The translations under genes were made by a program, and so were the position numbers. From contig JACPUX010000067.1 in NCBI GenBank assembly GCA_016192065.1, forward strand, positions 62,001 through 126,000: a stretch of 64,000 nt of DNA. The letters run 5' to 3'. The DNA is from Betaproteobacteria bacterium. GTDB lineage: Bacteria > Pseudomonadota > Gammaproteobacteria > Burkholderiales > Casimicrobiaceae. The notes below the pieces were generated by a model. The model saw only the letters and a list, made by a program, of their open reading frames with translations, made no database searches and was not told where the DNA came from. Positions 8,649-17,353 of the stretch are shown piece by piece. Within the stretch, counting starts at the first letter, position 1. Every line of letters starts with the position of its first letter.

Positions 8649-9850
8649 GAGCCGCTGCTCTTGGCCGGCAGTTGGGCCGGATTCGAGTTGCCGGCGGCGG
8701 CGGTTTCCAAGGGCCTGACGGGCACGCCGTCGCGCAGCTTCATTTGGCCGGCGACCACCACCTGCTCTTCGGCCTCCAGACCCCGCACCACCTCGACCTT
8801 GCCCTCACGTCGCTGGCCGATTTCCACCCTGAGACGCTGCGCGCGACCCTCGCTGACGCGAAAGACGTATTGCTCGTCGCCGCTGGGCACCAGAGCCTGT
8901 TCGGGGATCATCAGCGCCTCGGCCTGTTCGTCGAGCAACAGGCGCACGCGCGCAAAGCCGCCGGGGCGTAAGCGCCCCTCGCTGTTCTGTACGGTGGCGC
9001 GCAACACCACGGCGCGGCCAGCGGCATCAATGGCGGGATTGATGGCGTAGATGCGGCCGGCAAAACTCTGGTTGGGGAAGGCGTCGAGGGTGAGCTGCAA
9101 ATTCTGGCCCACGCGCAGCTTCCTGAAATGTGTTTCGGGAACGCGGAAATCGACCTTCAGCGGATCGATGGCCTCGAGATTGATGATGTCCTGGCCTTCC
9201 TTGACGTAATCGCCCACGCTGGCGCTGCGCAGGCCCAGGACGCCGGAGAAGGGGGCGATGATTTCGGTCTTGGCCAATTTCGCCTCGGCGAGCGCCACGC
9301 CCGCCTGGGCCACCTTCAAGTTGTTCTCGGCTTCGTCGCGGGCCTGGCTGCTGATGAAGCCCTTGCCCTGCAAATCGATGGCGCGTTCGATCTTGGCCTG
9401 GGCCAGCACCAGGTTCGCCTTGGCCTGCTGCAACTCGGCCCGGGCCACCGAGCCGTCGAGCCGCACCAGCACCGTGCCCTTGGTGACCCCCTGGCCTTCG
9501 GTGAAGGTGAATTCGGCAATGCGGCCGCTGATCTCTGGGCGCACCAGCACCGACTCGTTGGAGCGCAAACTACCCACTGCGGTGACACCTTGCGGCAGCG
9601 ACAGTTTGGCCACCCGCGCCAACTCCACCGCCACGCCGGGCGGTCCGCCGGCTGGTCCGCCAGGCACGCCGGCGCGAGGTGCTGGTCCAGTTGCCGCCGG
9701 GCCTTCAGCCGGGCCGACCTTGCCGCCGCTCTGGCGCTGGCCGACCCAATAGCCCGCGCCAGCGAAGAGCAAAGCGAGGAGAATGCCGGCGGCGATCGGC
9801 GCGGTTCGGTTCATGGTTTTTTGCATGGGTTGTTCGGAAGGCATGGGCAT
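8645..9850 (-). CDS. RND efflux periplasmic adaptor (membrane fusion protein)
   Basis: About 401 residues. An N-terminal membrane anchor (APIAAGILLALLFAGAGYWVG) and a Gly/Pro-rich linker come first. Next are a biotinyl-lipoyl-like half motif (GRIAEFTFTEGQGVTKG), a coiled hairpin (ELQQAKANLVLAQAKIERA), the second lipoyl half (IIAPFSGVLGLRSASVGDYV) and a beta-barrel. The adaptor links the permease to the outer-membrane channel. Start choice is uncertain: ATGs at 9850, 9844 and slightly downstream are all possible and none has a clear ribosome site. First gene of the pump operon. Confidence 0.92.
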   Translation of the reverse strand: MPMPSEQPMQKTMNRTAPIAAGILLALLFAGAGYWVGQRQSGGKVGPAEGPAATGPAPRAGVPGGPAGGPPGVAVELARVAKLSLPQGVTAVGSLRSNESVLVRPEISGRIAEFTFTEGQGVTKGTVLVRLDGSVARAELQQAKANLVLAQAKIERAIDLQGKGFISSQARDEAENNLKVAQAGVALAEAKLAKTEIIAPFSGVLGLRSASVGDYVKEGQDIINLEAIDPLKVDFRVPETHFRKLRVGQNLQLTLDAFPNQSFAGRIYAINPAIDAAGRAVVLRATVQNSEGRLRPGGFARVRLLLDEQAEALMIPEQALVPSGDEQYVFRVSEGRAQRLRVEIGQRREGKVEVVRGLEAEEQVVVAGQMKLRDGVPVRPLETAAAGNSNPAQLPAKSSGS

Positions 9851-10078
9851 TATCGGCGAAGCGCGCCAACGCGGCAAACGATCATGCCGATTCAGCCACG
9901 AACCGGTTTGGCGCCGCCTGGAATGCGAATTGGAGCGGGCGGCGCGGTTTCGGTTCCGCGCCGCGTCGTGCGTGGCCGGCGTTCACGCGGCGCGATTTCG
10001 ATGACCAGCGGCTTTGCGCCCGCGCCATGAGCCCCTACAATCACTACTTTTTCGCCGCTTTCGCCTGGGGGACCAATC

Positions 10079-10426
10079 ATGAGTATTCATCGACATCACG
10101 TCGGCGCGCGCCTTTCCGAAATGGTGGTGTACAACCAGACCATTTATCTGGCCGGGCAAATCGCCGACGACCCTGCCGCCGACGTCACTTCTCAAACGCG
10201 GCAGATTCTCGCCAACATCGACCGCTTGCTCGAAGAGGCCGGCAGCGACAAGACCCGGCTCCTGTCCTGCACCATCTACCTGTCCGACATTCACGATTTT
10301 CCCGCCATGAATGCCGCTTGGGATGCCTGGGTGCCAGCCGGGCATTGCCCCGCGCGCGCCACGGTCGAAACGCGCTTGTTCAAGCCTGAGTACAAGGTGG
10401 AAATTCAGGCCATCGCCGCTGCATGA
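10079..10426 (+). CDS. ridA: RidA-family enamine/imine deaminase
   Basis: 115 residues of the YjgF/YER057c/UK114 family, which hydrolyses reactive 2-aminoacrylate and related enamines produced by PLP enzymes. Family features are VYNQTIYLAGQIADD, QTRQILANIDRLLEEAGSD and the active-site end CPARATVETRLFKPEYKVEI, with the carboxylate-binding Arg in ARATVE. It is followed at once by a PLP-dependent aminotransferase gene, a sensible partner for a protein that clears PLP side products. Confidence 0.92.
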   Translation: MSIHRHHVGARLSEMVVYNQTIYLAGQIADDPAADVTSQTRQILANIDRLLEEAGSDKTRLLSCTIYLSDIHDFPAMNAAWDAWVPAGHCPARATVETRLFKPEYKVEIQAIAAA

Positions 10427-10440
10427 GTCCAGGAGCCAAG

Positions 10441-11682
10441 ATGATGAATGCCCCCGACCCCCTTCTTGCCCTGGCGCAAGAAGCGCCGATCACCCGCGCC
10501 ACCTTCGATCAAGTAATGGTGCCCTGTTTTGCACCGGCCCAAGTGCTGCCGGTGCGAGGGGAGGGCTCGAGGGTGTGGGATCAGGATGGTCGTGAGTACA
10601 TCGATTTTACCGCCGGCGTGGCGGTCGCCGCGCTGGGCCATTGTCATCCGGCCTTGCAGCGGGCGCTCGCCGAGCAGGCAGGTCGTCTGTGGCACATCTC
10701 CAACTGGTTCACCAATGAGCCCGCCCTGCGCCTGGCGCGCGGCCTCGTGCGGCGCACCTTCGCGGACAAGGTCTTCTTGTGCAATTCCGGCGCCGAGGCC
10801 AATGAAGCGGCCCTGAAGCTCGCGCGTAAATACGCCGCTGACCACTTCGGGCCGCACAAGGACGGCATCCTCTCCACCGTGCGTTCCTTTCATGGGCGCA
10901 CCCTGTTTACGGTCACCGCGGGCGGGACCGAGCGCTATCGCCAGGGTTTCGGCCCCTTGCCGGCGGGCGTGCAGCACCTGCCTTACAACGACATCGGGGC
11001 GCTGGAGAACGCCATCGGGCCGAACACCTGCGCGCTGATCCTCGAGCCCGTGCAAGGCGAGGGCGGTGTCAATCCAGGCCGGGCGGAGTACCTGCAAGCG
11101 GCGCGCGCGCTTTGTGACCGTCACCAGGCGCTGCTGGTGCTCGATGAAATCCAGACCGGCATGGGGCGCACCGGAACGCTTTTCAACCACGAGCAAAAAG
11201 GCCTCCGGCCGGATATCATGACCAGTGCCAAGGGCCTGGGCGGCGGGTTCCCCATTGGCGCCATGCTCACCACCACGCCGATTGCGCGAAGTTTTTCGCC
11301 GGGCACCCACGGCACCACCTACGGCGGCAATCCGCTCGCCGCGGCGGTGGCGGCGAGGGTGCTGGAGATCATCGACACGCCGGAAATGCTCGCTGGGGTG
11401 GTGCAGCGCGCGCAACAACTCAAGCGGGGCCTGGAGGCCATCGGCACACGATTGGGCTTATTCCGGGAAGTGCGTGGCGAAGGCCTGCTGATCGGTTGCG
11501 AACTAGTACCCGAGTTCGCCGGACGCGCCGCCGAGTTCATGGCCGCCGGCAGCGAGGCCGGAGTGTTTTTTCTGATGGCCGGAGCCGATGTGCTGCGCTT
11601 CCTGCCGGCGCTCAACATCCCCCAGGCCGACCTCGAGGAAGGCTTGGCGCGCGTCGAACAGGCACTTTCGCGGGTGCGTTGA
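10441..11682 (+). CDS. argD: Acetylornithine aminotransferase-type PLP enzyme
   Basis: 413 residues, class III aminotransferase. Motifs in order: IDFTAGVAVAALGHCHP, CNSGAEANEAALKLARKY (phosphate binding), VLDEIQTGMGRTG (PLP ring Asp), SAKGLGGG with the Schiff-base lysine at about K264, and HGTTYGGNPLAAAVA. The pattern fits ArgD/AstC, which transfers the amino group between N-acetylornithine and 2-oxoglutarate; related omega-aminotransferases cannot be excluded. I start at the ATG at 10441 because AGGAG sits 5 bases upstream; the ATG at 10423 overlapping ridA is the alternative. Confidence 0.87.
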   Translation: MMNAPDPLLALAQEAPITRATFDQVMVPCFAPAQVLPVRGEGSRVWDQDGREYIDFTAGVAVAALGHCHPALQRALAEQAGRLWHISNWFTNEPALRLARGLVRRTFADKVFLCNSGAEANEAALKLARKYAADHFGPHKDGILSTVRSFHGRTLFTVTAGGTERYRQGFGPLPAGVQHLPYNDIGALENAIGPNTCALILEPVQGEGGVNPGRAEYLQAARALCDRHQALLVLDEIQTGMGRTGTLFNHEQKGLRPDIMTSAKGLGGGFPIGAMLTTTPIARSFSPGTHGTTYGGNPLAAAVAARVLEIIDTPEMLAGVVQRAQQLKRGLEAIGTRLGLFREVRGEGLLIGCELVPEFAGRAAEFMAAGSEAGVFFLMAGADVLRFLPALNIPQADLEEGLARVEQALSRVR

Positions 11683-11684
11683 AG

Positions 11685-12158
11685 ATGGACTACACGGCGC
11701 GCATCGCCGCGCCATTCGGCATGCTGGGACTCGTCACTCGTGGCGAGGCCTTGGCGCGGCTCGATTTTCTGCCCGGCGATACGCCGCCTCTCGCGCCGCG
11801 CGAGGCCCTGACGCGCGAGGTGGCGGCCCAATTGGCGGCGTATTTCGCCGACCCGCGTTTCGCTTTTGCGCTGCCCCTCCAGATCCAGGGCACCACATTT
11901 CAGAAGCGTGTTTGGGCGCTGATGTGCGCCATTCCAGTGGGTCGAACGCAAAGCTATGGCGAGGCGGCGCGCCAACTTCAGTCCGCCGCACGCGCCGTGG
12001 GCGGCGCCTGCGGCGCCAATCCGCTGGCCGTCATCATTCCGTGTCACCGCATCGTCGGCGCCCAGGGGCTGGGCGGCTTCATGGGGCGGACCGGCGACGA
12101 AACCGTATCGATCAAGCGATGGCTGCTCCGCCACGAGGGCCGCGCCGCGGCGAATTGA
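11685..12158 (+). CDS. ogt: Methylated-DNA-protein-cysteine methyltransferase
   Basis: 157-residue suicide DNA repair protein that moves a methyl group from O6-methylguanine to its own cysteine. The active site is PCHR with the acceptor at about C120, preceded by GACGANPLAVII; the helix-turn-helix segment IPVGRTQSYGEAARQL is intact. The length matches Ogt/AGT without the Ada N-terminal domain. The ATG lies 2 bases after the argD stop, and the end overlaps the recombinase frame. Confidence 0.93.
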   Translation: MDYTARIAAPFGMLGLVTRGEALARLDFLPGDTPPLAPREALTREVAAQLAAYFADPRFAFALPLQIQGTTFQKRVWALMCAIPVGRTQSYGEAARQLQSAARAVGGACGANPLAVIIPCHRIVGAQGLGGFMGRTGDETVSIKRWLLRHEGRAAAN

Positions 12159-13057
12159 AGCCCGCCGTCGCCGCGGCCATCGACGCATTCTGCGATCAAG
12201 TGTGGCTGCAGGACGGCCTATCGCCCAACACTCTGGCGAGCTATCGCCGCGACCTCGACGCCTGGGCCGCTTGGCTGGGGTTGGCGGGCAAGGAACTGCA
12301 TCTGGCGACGCGCGCGGATGTCGAGGGTTTTCTCGCCAGCCAGTTCGCGGCCAAGGCGCGGGTCAGTTCGATCAACCGGCGTTTGTCCAGCATGCGCCGC
12401 TATTACCGGCTGCAGGTGCAGCAAGGCAGCCTGCGAAGCGACCCCACGCTACGGGTTCGTTCGCCCAAGTTGCCGCGACGCCTGCCCAAGAACCTGTCCG
12501 AAAAGCAGGTCGAGGACCTGCTCGCCGCCCCGGAGCCGGGCGAGGTTCTGGGTCTTCGAGACCGCACCATGCTGGAAACGCTCTATGCCACCGGGCTGAG
12601 AGTGAGCGAACTGGTCGGGCTGAAGCTCGTGCAACTGAGCCTCGACGCCGGAGTGTTGCGCGTCCTGGGCAAAGGCGCCAAGGAGCGTCTGGTGCCCCTG
12701 GGCGAGGAGGCGCTGGCCTGGCTGCGCCAGTATCTGCTGGAGGTACGACCGGCCTTGGCCGGCCCAGGCAAGGCGAGCGACGCGGTCTTCCTCACCGCGC
12801 GCCGCCAGCCGATGACGCGCCAAGCGTTCTGGCAATTGGTCAAGCGCCACGCCCGGCGCGCCGGGATCGCGCCGGAAGCACTTTCGCCCCACACCCTGCG
12901 TCATGCCTTCGCCACGCATCTGTTGAACCACGGCGCCGATTTGCGCGTGGTGCAGATGCTGCTGGGGCACGCCGATATCAGCACTACCCAGATCTACACC
13001 CATGTTGCCCGCGAACGCCTGAAGGCGCTGCATCAGCAGCATCATCCGCGCGGCTGA
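12119..13057 (+). CDS. xerD: Tyrosine recombinase XerD
   Basis: About 312 residues. The N-terminal SAM-like DNA-binding domain (LSPNTLASYRRDLDAWAAWL) is followed by the catalytic domain. Catalytic residues are visible: Arg in ATGLRVSELVGL, H-x-x-R in SPHTLRHAFATHLL, His in LLGHADISTTQIY and the Tyr nucleophile in QIYTHV. Together with XerC it resolves chromosome dimers at dif. The XerD assignment over XerC rests on overall similarity. The start is either ATG 12119 inside ogt or TTG 12155 overlapping the ogt stop. Confidence 0.9.
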   Translation: MAAPPRGPRRGELKPAVAAAIDAFCDQVWLQDGLSPNTLASYRRDLDAWAAWLGLAGKELHLATRADVEGFLASQFAAKARVSSINRRLSSMRRYYRLQVQQGSLRSDPTLRVRSPKLPRRLPKNLSEKQVEDLLAAPEPGEVLGLRDRTMLETLYATGLRVSELVGLKLVQLSLDAGVLRVLGKGAKERLVPLGEEALAWLRQYLLEVRPALAGPGKASDAVFLTARRQPMTRQAFWQLVKRHARRAGIAPEALSPHTLRHAFATHLLNHGADLRVVQMLLGHADISTTQIYTHVARERLKALHQQHHPRG

Positions 13058-13080
13058 GCCATTCCGCCCACGTCACCACC

Positions 13081-13563
13081 ATGAGCCAGGAAAAGACCCC
13101 CGTCACTTCCGCCGTGCGCGTCTTGCGTGCGCACCAAGTGGAATTTACGCACCATCTCTACAACTACGAAGAAAAGGGTGGCACGGCGGTCTCGGCGCGC
13201 GAGTTGGGTGTCGACGAACACGCCGTGATCAAGACCCTGGTGATGGAAGACGAACGCAAGGAACCGCTGGTGGTCCTGATGCACGGCGACCGCGAGGTGT
13301 CCACCAAAAAGCTGGCCCGCCTTCTCGGCGTCAAGACCGTGCAACCCTGTACGCCAGCCGTGGCCGACCGCCACTCCGGCTACCAAGTTGGCGGCACCAG
13401 CCCCTTCGGCCTGCGTCGCGCCATGCCGGTGTATCTGGAGGCGAGCATCGCCGAATTGCCCTATCTCTACATCAACGGTGGCAAGCGCGGTTATCTGGTG
13501 GGCATGAAACCCGCCGATTTGCTGCGTGTGCTCCAGCCGACGCTGGTCGGCGCCGCGGCGTAG
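13081..13563 (+). CDS. ybaK: Cys-tRNA(Pro)/Cys-tRNA(Cys) deacylase
   Basis: 160-residue YbaK/EbsC-family editing protein that clears mischarged Cys-tRNA(Pro). Family features are AVRVLRAHQVEFTHHLYNYEEKGG, the conserved KTLVMED strand, a Lys in VSTKKLARLLG, and the substrate-pocket sequence GYQVGGTSPFGLRRAMPVY. The ATG at 13081 opens the conserved fold. It ends the same-strand run that begins at ridA, with short gaps consistent with a single transcript. Confidence 0.92.
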   Translation: MSQEKTPVTSAVRVLRAHQVEFTHHLYNYEEKGGTAVSARELGVDEHAVIKTLVMEDERKEPLVVLMHGDREVSTKKLARLLGVKTVQPCTPAVADRHSGYQVGGTSPFGLRRAMPVYLEASIAELPYLYINGGKRGYLVGMKPADLLRVLQPTLVGAAA

Positions 13564-13572
13564 GCCCCACGC

Positions 13573-13596
13573 CGGAGCGGGCAGCGCCGGCGAACC
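13573..13596 (+). repeat. GC-rich dispersed repeat, diverged copy
   Basis: Starts CGGAGCGGGC and ends CGAACC, as in the copies at 28204 and 30470, but the centre differs (AGCGCCGG instead of GCAGCCCG). The changed centre still allows a hairpin. It lies just after the ybaK stop and is followed by a G-rich run. Confidence 0.5.
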
Positions 13597-13639
13597 AAAC
13601 TCACCCGGTCCAGCGGGGGGAGGAGCGGGGTCGCGTCGT

Positions 13640-14017
13640 TCAGGGCGGCGGCGTCCCGTCGGGCAACTGACGCGTCCTTTCGATGCTCACACCAAGCTGG
13701 CGCACCTCGGGCAGCGGTGCCAGCTTGGCCACCGAGAGCTTCACCCAAGGGGCGCCGAATTCTTCGAGCACGAGTTGCGCCAGGGCTTCGGCCAAGCGTT
13801 CCAGCAAGTGATAGGGATGGTCTTGCAACAGCGTCTTGAGCCTTCTTACCACCGCGGCGTAATCCAGGGCGTCGGCCAGATCATCGCTGTGGCAAGGGCG
13901 CTCCGAGGGCAGGCCGATTTCCAGATTGAGCAGGATGGTCTGCGCCACTTGACGCTCCCAGGCATAGACGCCGATGCGGGTGTGCAGCTTGAGGTCGGCG
14001 ATGAAGATCTTGTCCAT
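13640..14017 (-). CDS. folB: Dihydroneopterin aldolase
   Basis: 125 residues, the normal FolB length. It converts 7,8-dihydroneopterin to 6-hydroxymethyl-dihydropterin and glycolaldehyde in folate synthesis. Visible features are MDKIFIADLKLHTRIGVYAWERQ, the family N-terminal strand with the GVYxWE motif, DDLADALDYAAVV and HLLERLAEAL. The ATG at 14017 begins the conserved domain; upstream frame sequence is not conserved. It diverges from plsY, which starts 90 bases away, as in many proteobacteria. Confidence 0.92.
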   Translation of the reverse strand: MDKIFIADLKLHTRIGVYAWERQVAQTILLNLEIGLPSERPCHSDDLADALDYAAVVRRLKTLLQDHPYHLLERLAEALAQLVLEEFGAPWVKLSVAKLAPLPEVRQLGVSIERTRQLPDGTPPP

Positions 14018-14106
14018 GGGGGCGCTGGGCGAGGGCCTTTGGAAGGCTGGGGCGAGGGGGCTACAAGCTGCTAGAATCCGGGCCAATATTCTACCCGCAA
14101 AGTCTG

Positions 14107-14709
14107 ATGCCCATGCTCGATTGGCTGGCAATCCTCCTGTCCTACCTGCTCGGCTCGGTTTCCTTTGCCGTCGTGGTCAGCAAGCTCCTGGGCTTGCCCG
14201 ATCCACACAGTTATGGCTCCAAGAACCCCGGCGCCACCAATGTGCTACGCACCGGCAACAAGCTCGCCGCGGTGCTCACCTTGTTCGGTGATGGCCTGAA
14301 GGGTCTGATCGCGGTTTGGTTGGTGGCGCGGTTCTCGCCGCAATTTGGGCTGGCCCACTGGGCCGCGGCGGCGGCTGCCCTGGCGGTCTTTCTGGGCCAC
14401 CTCTATCCGGTGTTTCACCACTTCGCCGGGGGCAAGGGCGTGGCCACCGCCGCCGGAGTGATGTTTGCGCTGGATTGGCGCCTGGGCGCCGGCGTGCTGC
14501 TGCTGTGGCTACTTGTTGCACTGGGCCTGCGCATCTCCTCGCTGGCCGCCGTGGTCGCGGCGCTGGCCGCGCCGCCCTTGGGGTTCTGGCTCTTTGGGGC
14601 ACGTCCGGAGAGTTTTGTTTTACTGCCGCTGGCGGCGCTGCTGATCTGGCGGCATCGGGCCAATCTGGCACGGCTGTTCGCTGGGCAGGAAAGCAAGATC
14701 GGGCGCTGA
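14107..14709 (+). CDS. plsY: Acyl-phosphate:glycerol-3-phosphate acyltransferase
   Basis: 200-residue inner-membrane enzyme that acylates glycerol 3-phosphate with acyl-phosphate, the first step of phospholipid synthesis. Several membrane segments are visible, starting with LAILLSYLLGSVSFAVVVSK. Three conserved loops occur: GSKNPGATNVLR, the glycine-rich GHLYPVFHHFAGGKGVATAAG, and the C-terminal RHRANLARL. The start could be ATG 14107 or the next ATG at 14113. It is divergent from folB. Confidence 0.95.
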   Translation: MPMLDWLAILLSYLLGSVSFAVVVSKLLGLPDPHSYGSKNPGATNVLRTGNKLAAVLTLFGDGLKGLIAVWLVARFSPQFGLAHWAAAAAALAVFLGHLYPVFHHFAGGKGVATAAGVMFALDWRLGAGVLLLWLLVALGLRISSLAAVVAALAAPPLGFWLFGARPESFVLLPLAALLIWRHRANLARLFAGQESKIGR

Positions 14710-14886
14710 GTCGGGCGCCGGCAGGAAGGCCTGGACGCCAGGGAACGGCGCGAGGCCACGAGGATCGACCAAGGGCTGCTGGGCGGTCTCATTGCCGCGC
14801 GACCAGGTGACCATCCAACCATGCACCGTGCGCCGCGCCGGGTTTTCGGACCAATAGTCCACCAAGAACTGCAACCAATTCAACAC
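14620..14886 (-). CDS. Possible small protein overlapping plsY 3' end
   Basis: 88 residues from a GTG at 14886 (or the TTG after it), with GGAGG just upstream. The first ~28 residues (MLNWLQFLVDYWSENPARR, then TVHGWMVTW) look like real protein. The later half is Pro/Gln-rich and overlaps plsY by 90 bases antisense, which argues for a shadow frame or a frameshifted gene. It sits directly downstream of tsaD on the same strand. Unknown function. Confidence 0.35.
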   Translation of the reverse strand: MLNWLQFLVDYWSENPARRTVHGWMVTWSRGNETAQQPLVDPRGLAPFPGVQAFLPAPDSAPDLAFLPSEQPCQIGPMPPDQQRRQRQ

Positions 14887-14913
14887 CGGCCTCCGTCGGG
14901 GGGGGCTAGGGGC

Positions 14914-15951
14914 TCACGCCGCGTGGTCCACGCTCTGGCCGGGTGGGCGCAAATCCGCCAGTGGCCAGCGCGGGCGCACCGAATAGCGGTAGTCGCGACG
15001 GCCTTCATGGGCCAGGCGCAGGGCGCCGGCCAGGGCGATCATGGCGCCGTTGTCGGTGCAAAATTCCAGCGGCGGGTAGAACACCTCGACGCCCTGCCGC
15101 AGCGCAAGCTCGCGCAGGCTCGCCCGCAGTGCCTGGTTGGCGCCCACTCCTCCCGCCACCACCAGTCGGTCCGCGCCACTGCGTTCCACTGCCGCCATGG
15201 CCTTGGCACAAAGCACTTCCACCGCGGCATCTTGAAAGGCGCGGGCGATGTCGGCGCGCCGCGCCGCGCTTGGTGCTTCCTTGCGCACCAGGGTCAGCAC
15301 CGCGGTCTTCAAGCCGCTGAAACTGAAATCGAGGTCGCCGCTGTTGAGCATCGGCCGAGGCAGATGAAAGCGTCCAGCCTGCCCGGTCTGCGCCAGGGCG
15401 GCCAAGGCTGGGCCGCCGGGGTAGGGAAGCCCGAGGAGCTTGGCGGTCTTGTCGAAGGCTTCGCCAGCGGCGTCATCCACCGTTTCGCCCAGGGTTCGGT
15501 AAGCGCCGACGCCGCGCACTTCCATGAGCTGGGTGTGACCGCCGGAGACCAGCAGAGCCACGAACGGGAAGGCCGGTGCCGGCCGAGCCAAGAGGGGCGA
15601 CAGCAAATGCCCCTCGAGGTGATGCACGCCGATCACCGGCAAACCCCGGGCGAGCGCCAGAGCGTTGGCCACGCTGGCGCCAACCAGCAGCGCTCCGGCC
15701 AGACCCGGCCCCTCGGTGTAGGCGATCCCCGCCAGTTCCCCCAAAGTGATGCCAGCTGCGGCCAGGGTCTGCTCGATCAGCGGCACCAGGCGCTGCAAGT
15801 GGTCGCGCGAGGCCAGTTCGGGCACCACCCCCCCATAGGCTTCGTGCAGCGCCACTTGGCTGTGCAGCCGGTGGGCCAGCAGTCCCCGGGTGGTGTGATA
15901 CACCGCGACGCCGGTTTCGTCGCAGGAGGTTTCGAGGCCGAGGACGAGCAT
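14914..15951 (-). CDS. tsaD: tRNA N6-threonylcarbamoyladenosine transferase
   Basis: 345 residues, full-length TsaD (YgjD/Kae1). It transfers the threonylcarbamoyl group to A37 of ANN-decoding tRNAs as part of the TsaBDE complex. Features: [14 protein letters not shown] at the N-terminus, the metal-binding H111-x3-H115, SGGHTQ from S136, the [15 protein letters not shown] segment and DNGAMIA near the C-terminus. Divergently placed relative to the rpsU operon, as usual, but here an extra 1.7 kb lies between them. Confidence 0.96.
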   Translation of the reverse strand: MLVLGLETSCDETGVAVYHTTRGLLAHRLHSQVALHEAYGGVVPELASRDHLQRLVPLIEQTLAAAGITLGELAGIAYTEGPGLAGALLVGASVANALALARGLPVIGVHHLEGHLLSPLLARPAPAFPFVALLVSGGHTQLMEVRGVGAYRTLGETVDDAAGEAFDKTAKLLGLPYPGGPALAALAQTGQAGRFHLPRPMLNSGDLDFSFSGLKTAVLTLVRKEAPSAARRADIARAFQDAAVEVLCAKAMAAVERSGADRLVVAGGVGANQALRASLRELALRQGVEVFYPPLEFCTDNGAMIALAGALRLAHEGRRDYRYSVRPRWPLADLRPPGQSVDHAA

Positions 15952-16163
15952 GAGGGTGATTATAGCGATTGGGGTGAATCGGTGTTCGGTGCGAGTTCGG
16001 CGAGGTTGTACGCCGCGGATTGTGGCGAGTTGGGCATCGCGCCCTGGAGCCCTGCGGGCCGCGCGGGCGAAAAGCCGGGAGCCACCGGACCGCTAGATTC
16101 GCTGCTCGATCTTGACCGGAATATTGCGTGTGAGCGATATCATGGAGCCTGAAAGGAGCAGGT

Positions 16164-16496
16164 ATGTCACGCAAGACGAAGGCGGTCGCTAAGGCGGCCG
16201 AGGCGGCGCCGCCGCAGAGCCCACCCCAATGGCTTGATGGAAGGGTCGCGGGCGGGATAACGCCGGAAGAGGTCGAGACCGTCATCGGGGGGCTACACAA
16301 GGTCTTGATCGGGCGCGCCATGGGCGGCGAGTTGAGCCGCCACCCGTTCTGCCTGCGCGGGGCGACCAAGCCCAAGCGATTGAGCAACCATCGCGGCGGG
16401 GCCAGCGGCACATCCGTGCCGATCGACGACGGCCCGCTGCACATGGACGTGCCGGGCGGTCGGGGGCGCCAAGCGTCGTGGATCGGGCTGAAATGA
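16164..16496 (+). pseudogene. IS256-family transposase, N-terminal fragment
   Basis: 110 residues that follow the N-terminal region of IS256-type (mutator) transposases: LIGRAMGGELSRH, then KPKRLSNHRGGASGTSV, IDDGPLHMDVP. In intact relatives these read roughly as ERAxxAEMxxHLGY, NxRNGxSxKTV, xDGPLxIxVPRDRxGSFEP. The conserved RDR is degraded to GGRGRQ, after which the frame ends. The catalytic DDE domain is absent, so it cannot transpose. A good ribosome site (GAAAGGAG) precedes the ATG. It directly abuts the glycosyltransferase-like gene. Family assignment is from remembered motif similarity. Confidence 0.7.
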
Positions 16497-17353
16497 AGCC
16501 GGCGCCGCGCTGCAACGTAACCATCCTCGCGCCCAGCGACGCGAAGTTCGCACTTGCCTTCGCGGAAGTGGCGCAGACCTACGCCTTGGCGCTGCGGGAG
16601 TTGGGCTGCCCCTGTCTTCTCACCACCAACCAACTGCGTGCCGACGCCTTGAACATCGTCTTTGGCATCAACCAGTTCGCCGACTATGGCGCAATCAAAT
16701 TGCCCGACAACGCGGTCATCGTCAACTTGGAGCAGTACTACCTGGAGTCACCCTGGTTCACGCCCAGCATCCTCGATCTCATGCGCAAGCATCCGGTTTG
16801 GGACTACAACCAGGACAATGTCGCGTCGCTTCAAGCGCTCGGTGTTTCTCGTGCGCGCATGGTTCCGATCGGCAGCGCACTCGGGATGCAACGAATCCGG
16901 CCGGTGTCACCTGACATCGATGTGCTGCATTACGGTTGGCTTTCGCCACGCCGGCAAGAAGTACTGGCGCGCATGGCCGCAACCGGCCTGCGCGTGAAAG
17001 TGCTGGATCGGTGTTTCGGCGCCGAGCGCGACGCCTACATTGCCCGCGCCAAGACAGTGCTCCAAGTAAGGGCCGAGATCGGATACCGCGTGTTTGAAAT
17101 TGTGCGGGCCTCCTACCTAATGACCAACGGCGTCGCCGTGATTTCAGAGTGGGACGACGGCACGGTTATCGAGCCGGATATCGCCCAAGGGGTTCTTCTA
17201 GCCGCATACGACGACCTGCCGCACGCCGCGCGCCTGCTGTGTGCCGACGCGGGCGCCCGAGCTGCCTTGGCAGACAGGGGCCGCGAGATCATGGCCGCGC
17301 GTCCACAGCGTGCCTACTTGGCGGAGGCGTTGCGGGAACTCTTGCCGGCCTGA
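16493..17353 (+). CDS. Glycosyltransferase-like protein (GT-B type, uncertain)
   Basis: 286 residues. The C-terminal half resembles GT-B/CgeB-like glycosyltransferases: DVLHYGWLSPRRQEVLARMA, GLRVKVLDRCFGAERDAYIARAKTVLQVRAEIGYRVFEIVRASYLMTNGVAVISE, then an EP dipeptide and a final region matching the usual 'surveyed by age of the sheath' layout of donor-binding loops. The N-terminal half shows a Rossmann-like pattern (ILAPSDAKFALAFAEVA, LNIVFGINQF). The start is ATG 16493, overlapping the IS256 fragment stop, or GTG 16478. No polysaccharide cluster is nearby. Position between an IS remnant and a housekeeping operon suggests transfer. Acceptor and donor are unknown. Confidence 0.6.
   Translation: MKPAPRCNVTILAPSDAKFALAFAEVAQTYALALRELGCPCLLTTNQLRADALNIVFGINQFADYGAIKLPDNAVIVNLEQYYLESPWFTPSILDLMRKHPVWDYNQDNVASLQALGVSRARMVPIGSALGMQRIRPVSPDIDVLHYGWLSPRRQEVLARMAATGLRVKVLDRCFGAERDAYIARAKTVLQVRAEIGYRVFEIVRASYLMTNGVAVISEWDDGTVIEPDIAQGVLLAAYDDLPHAARLLCADAGARAALADRGREIMAARPQRAYLAEALRELLPA

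Noticed and set aside
6192-9050. 952-codon open frame antisense to the RND permease and adaptor
   Set aside because: His/Gly/Gln-rich shadow of a high-GC gene. The opposite strand has two full, unambiguous pump proteins.
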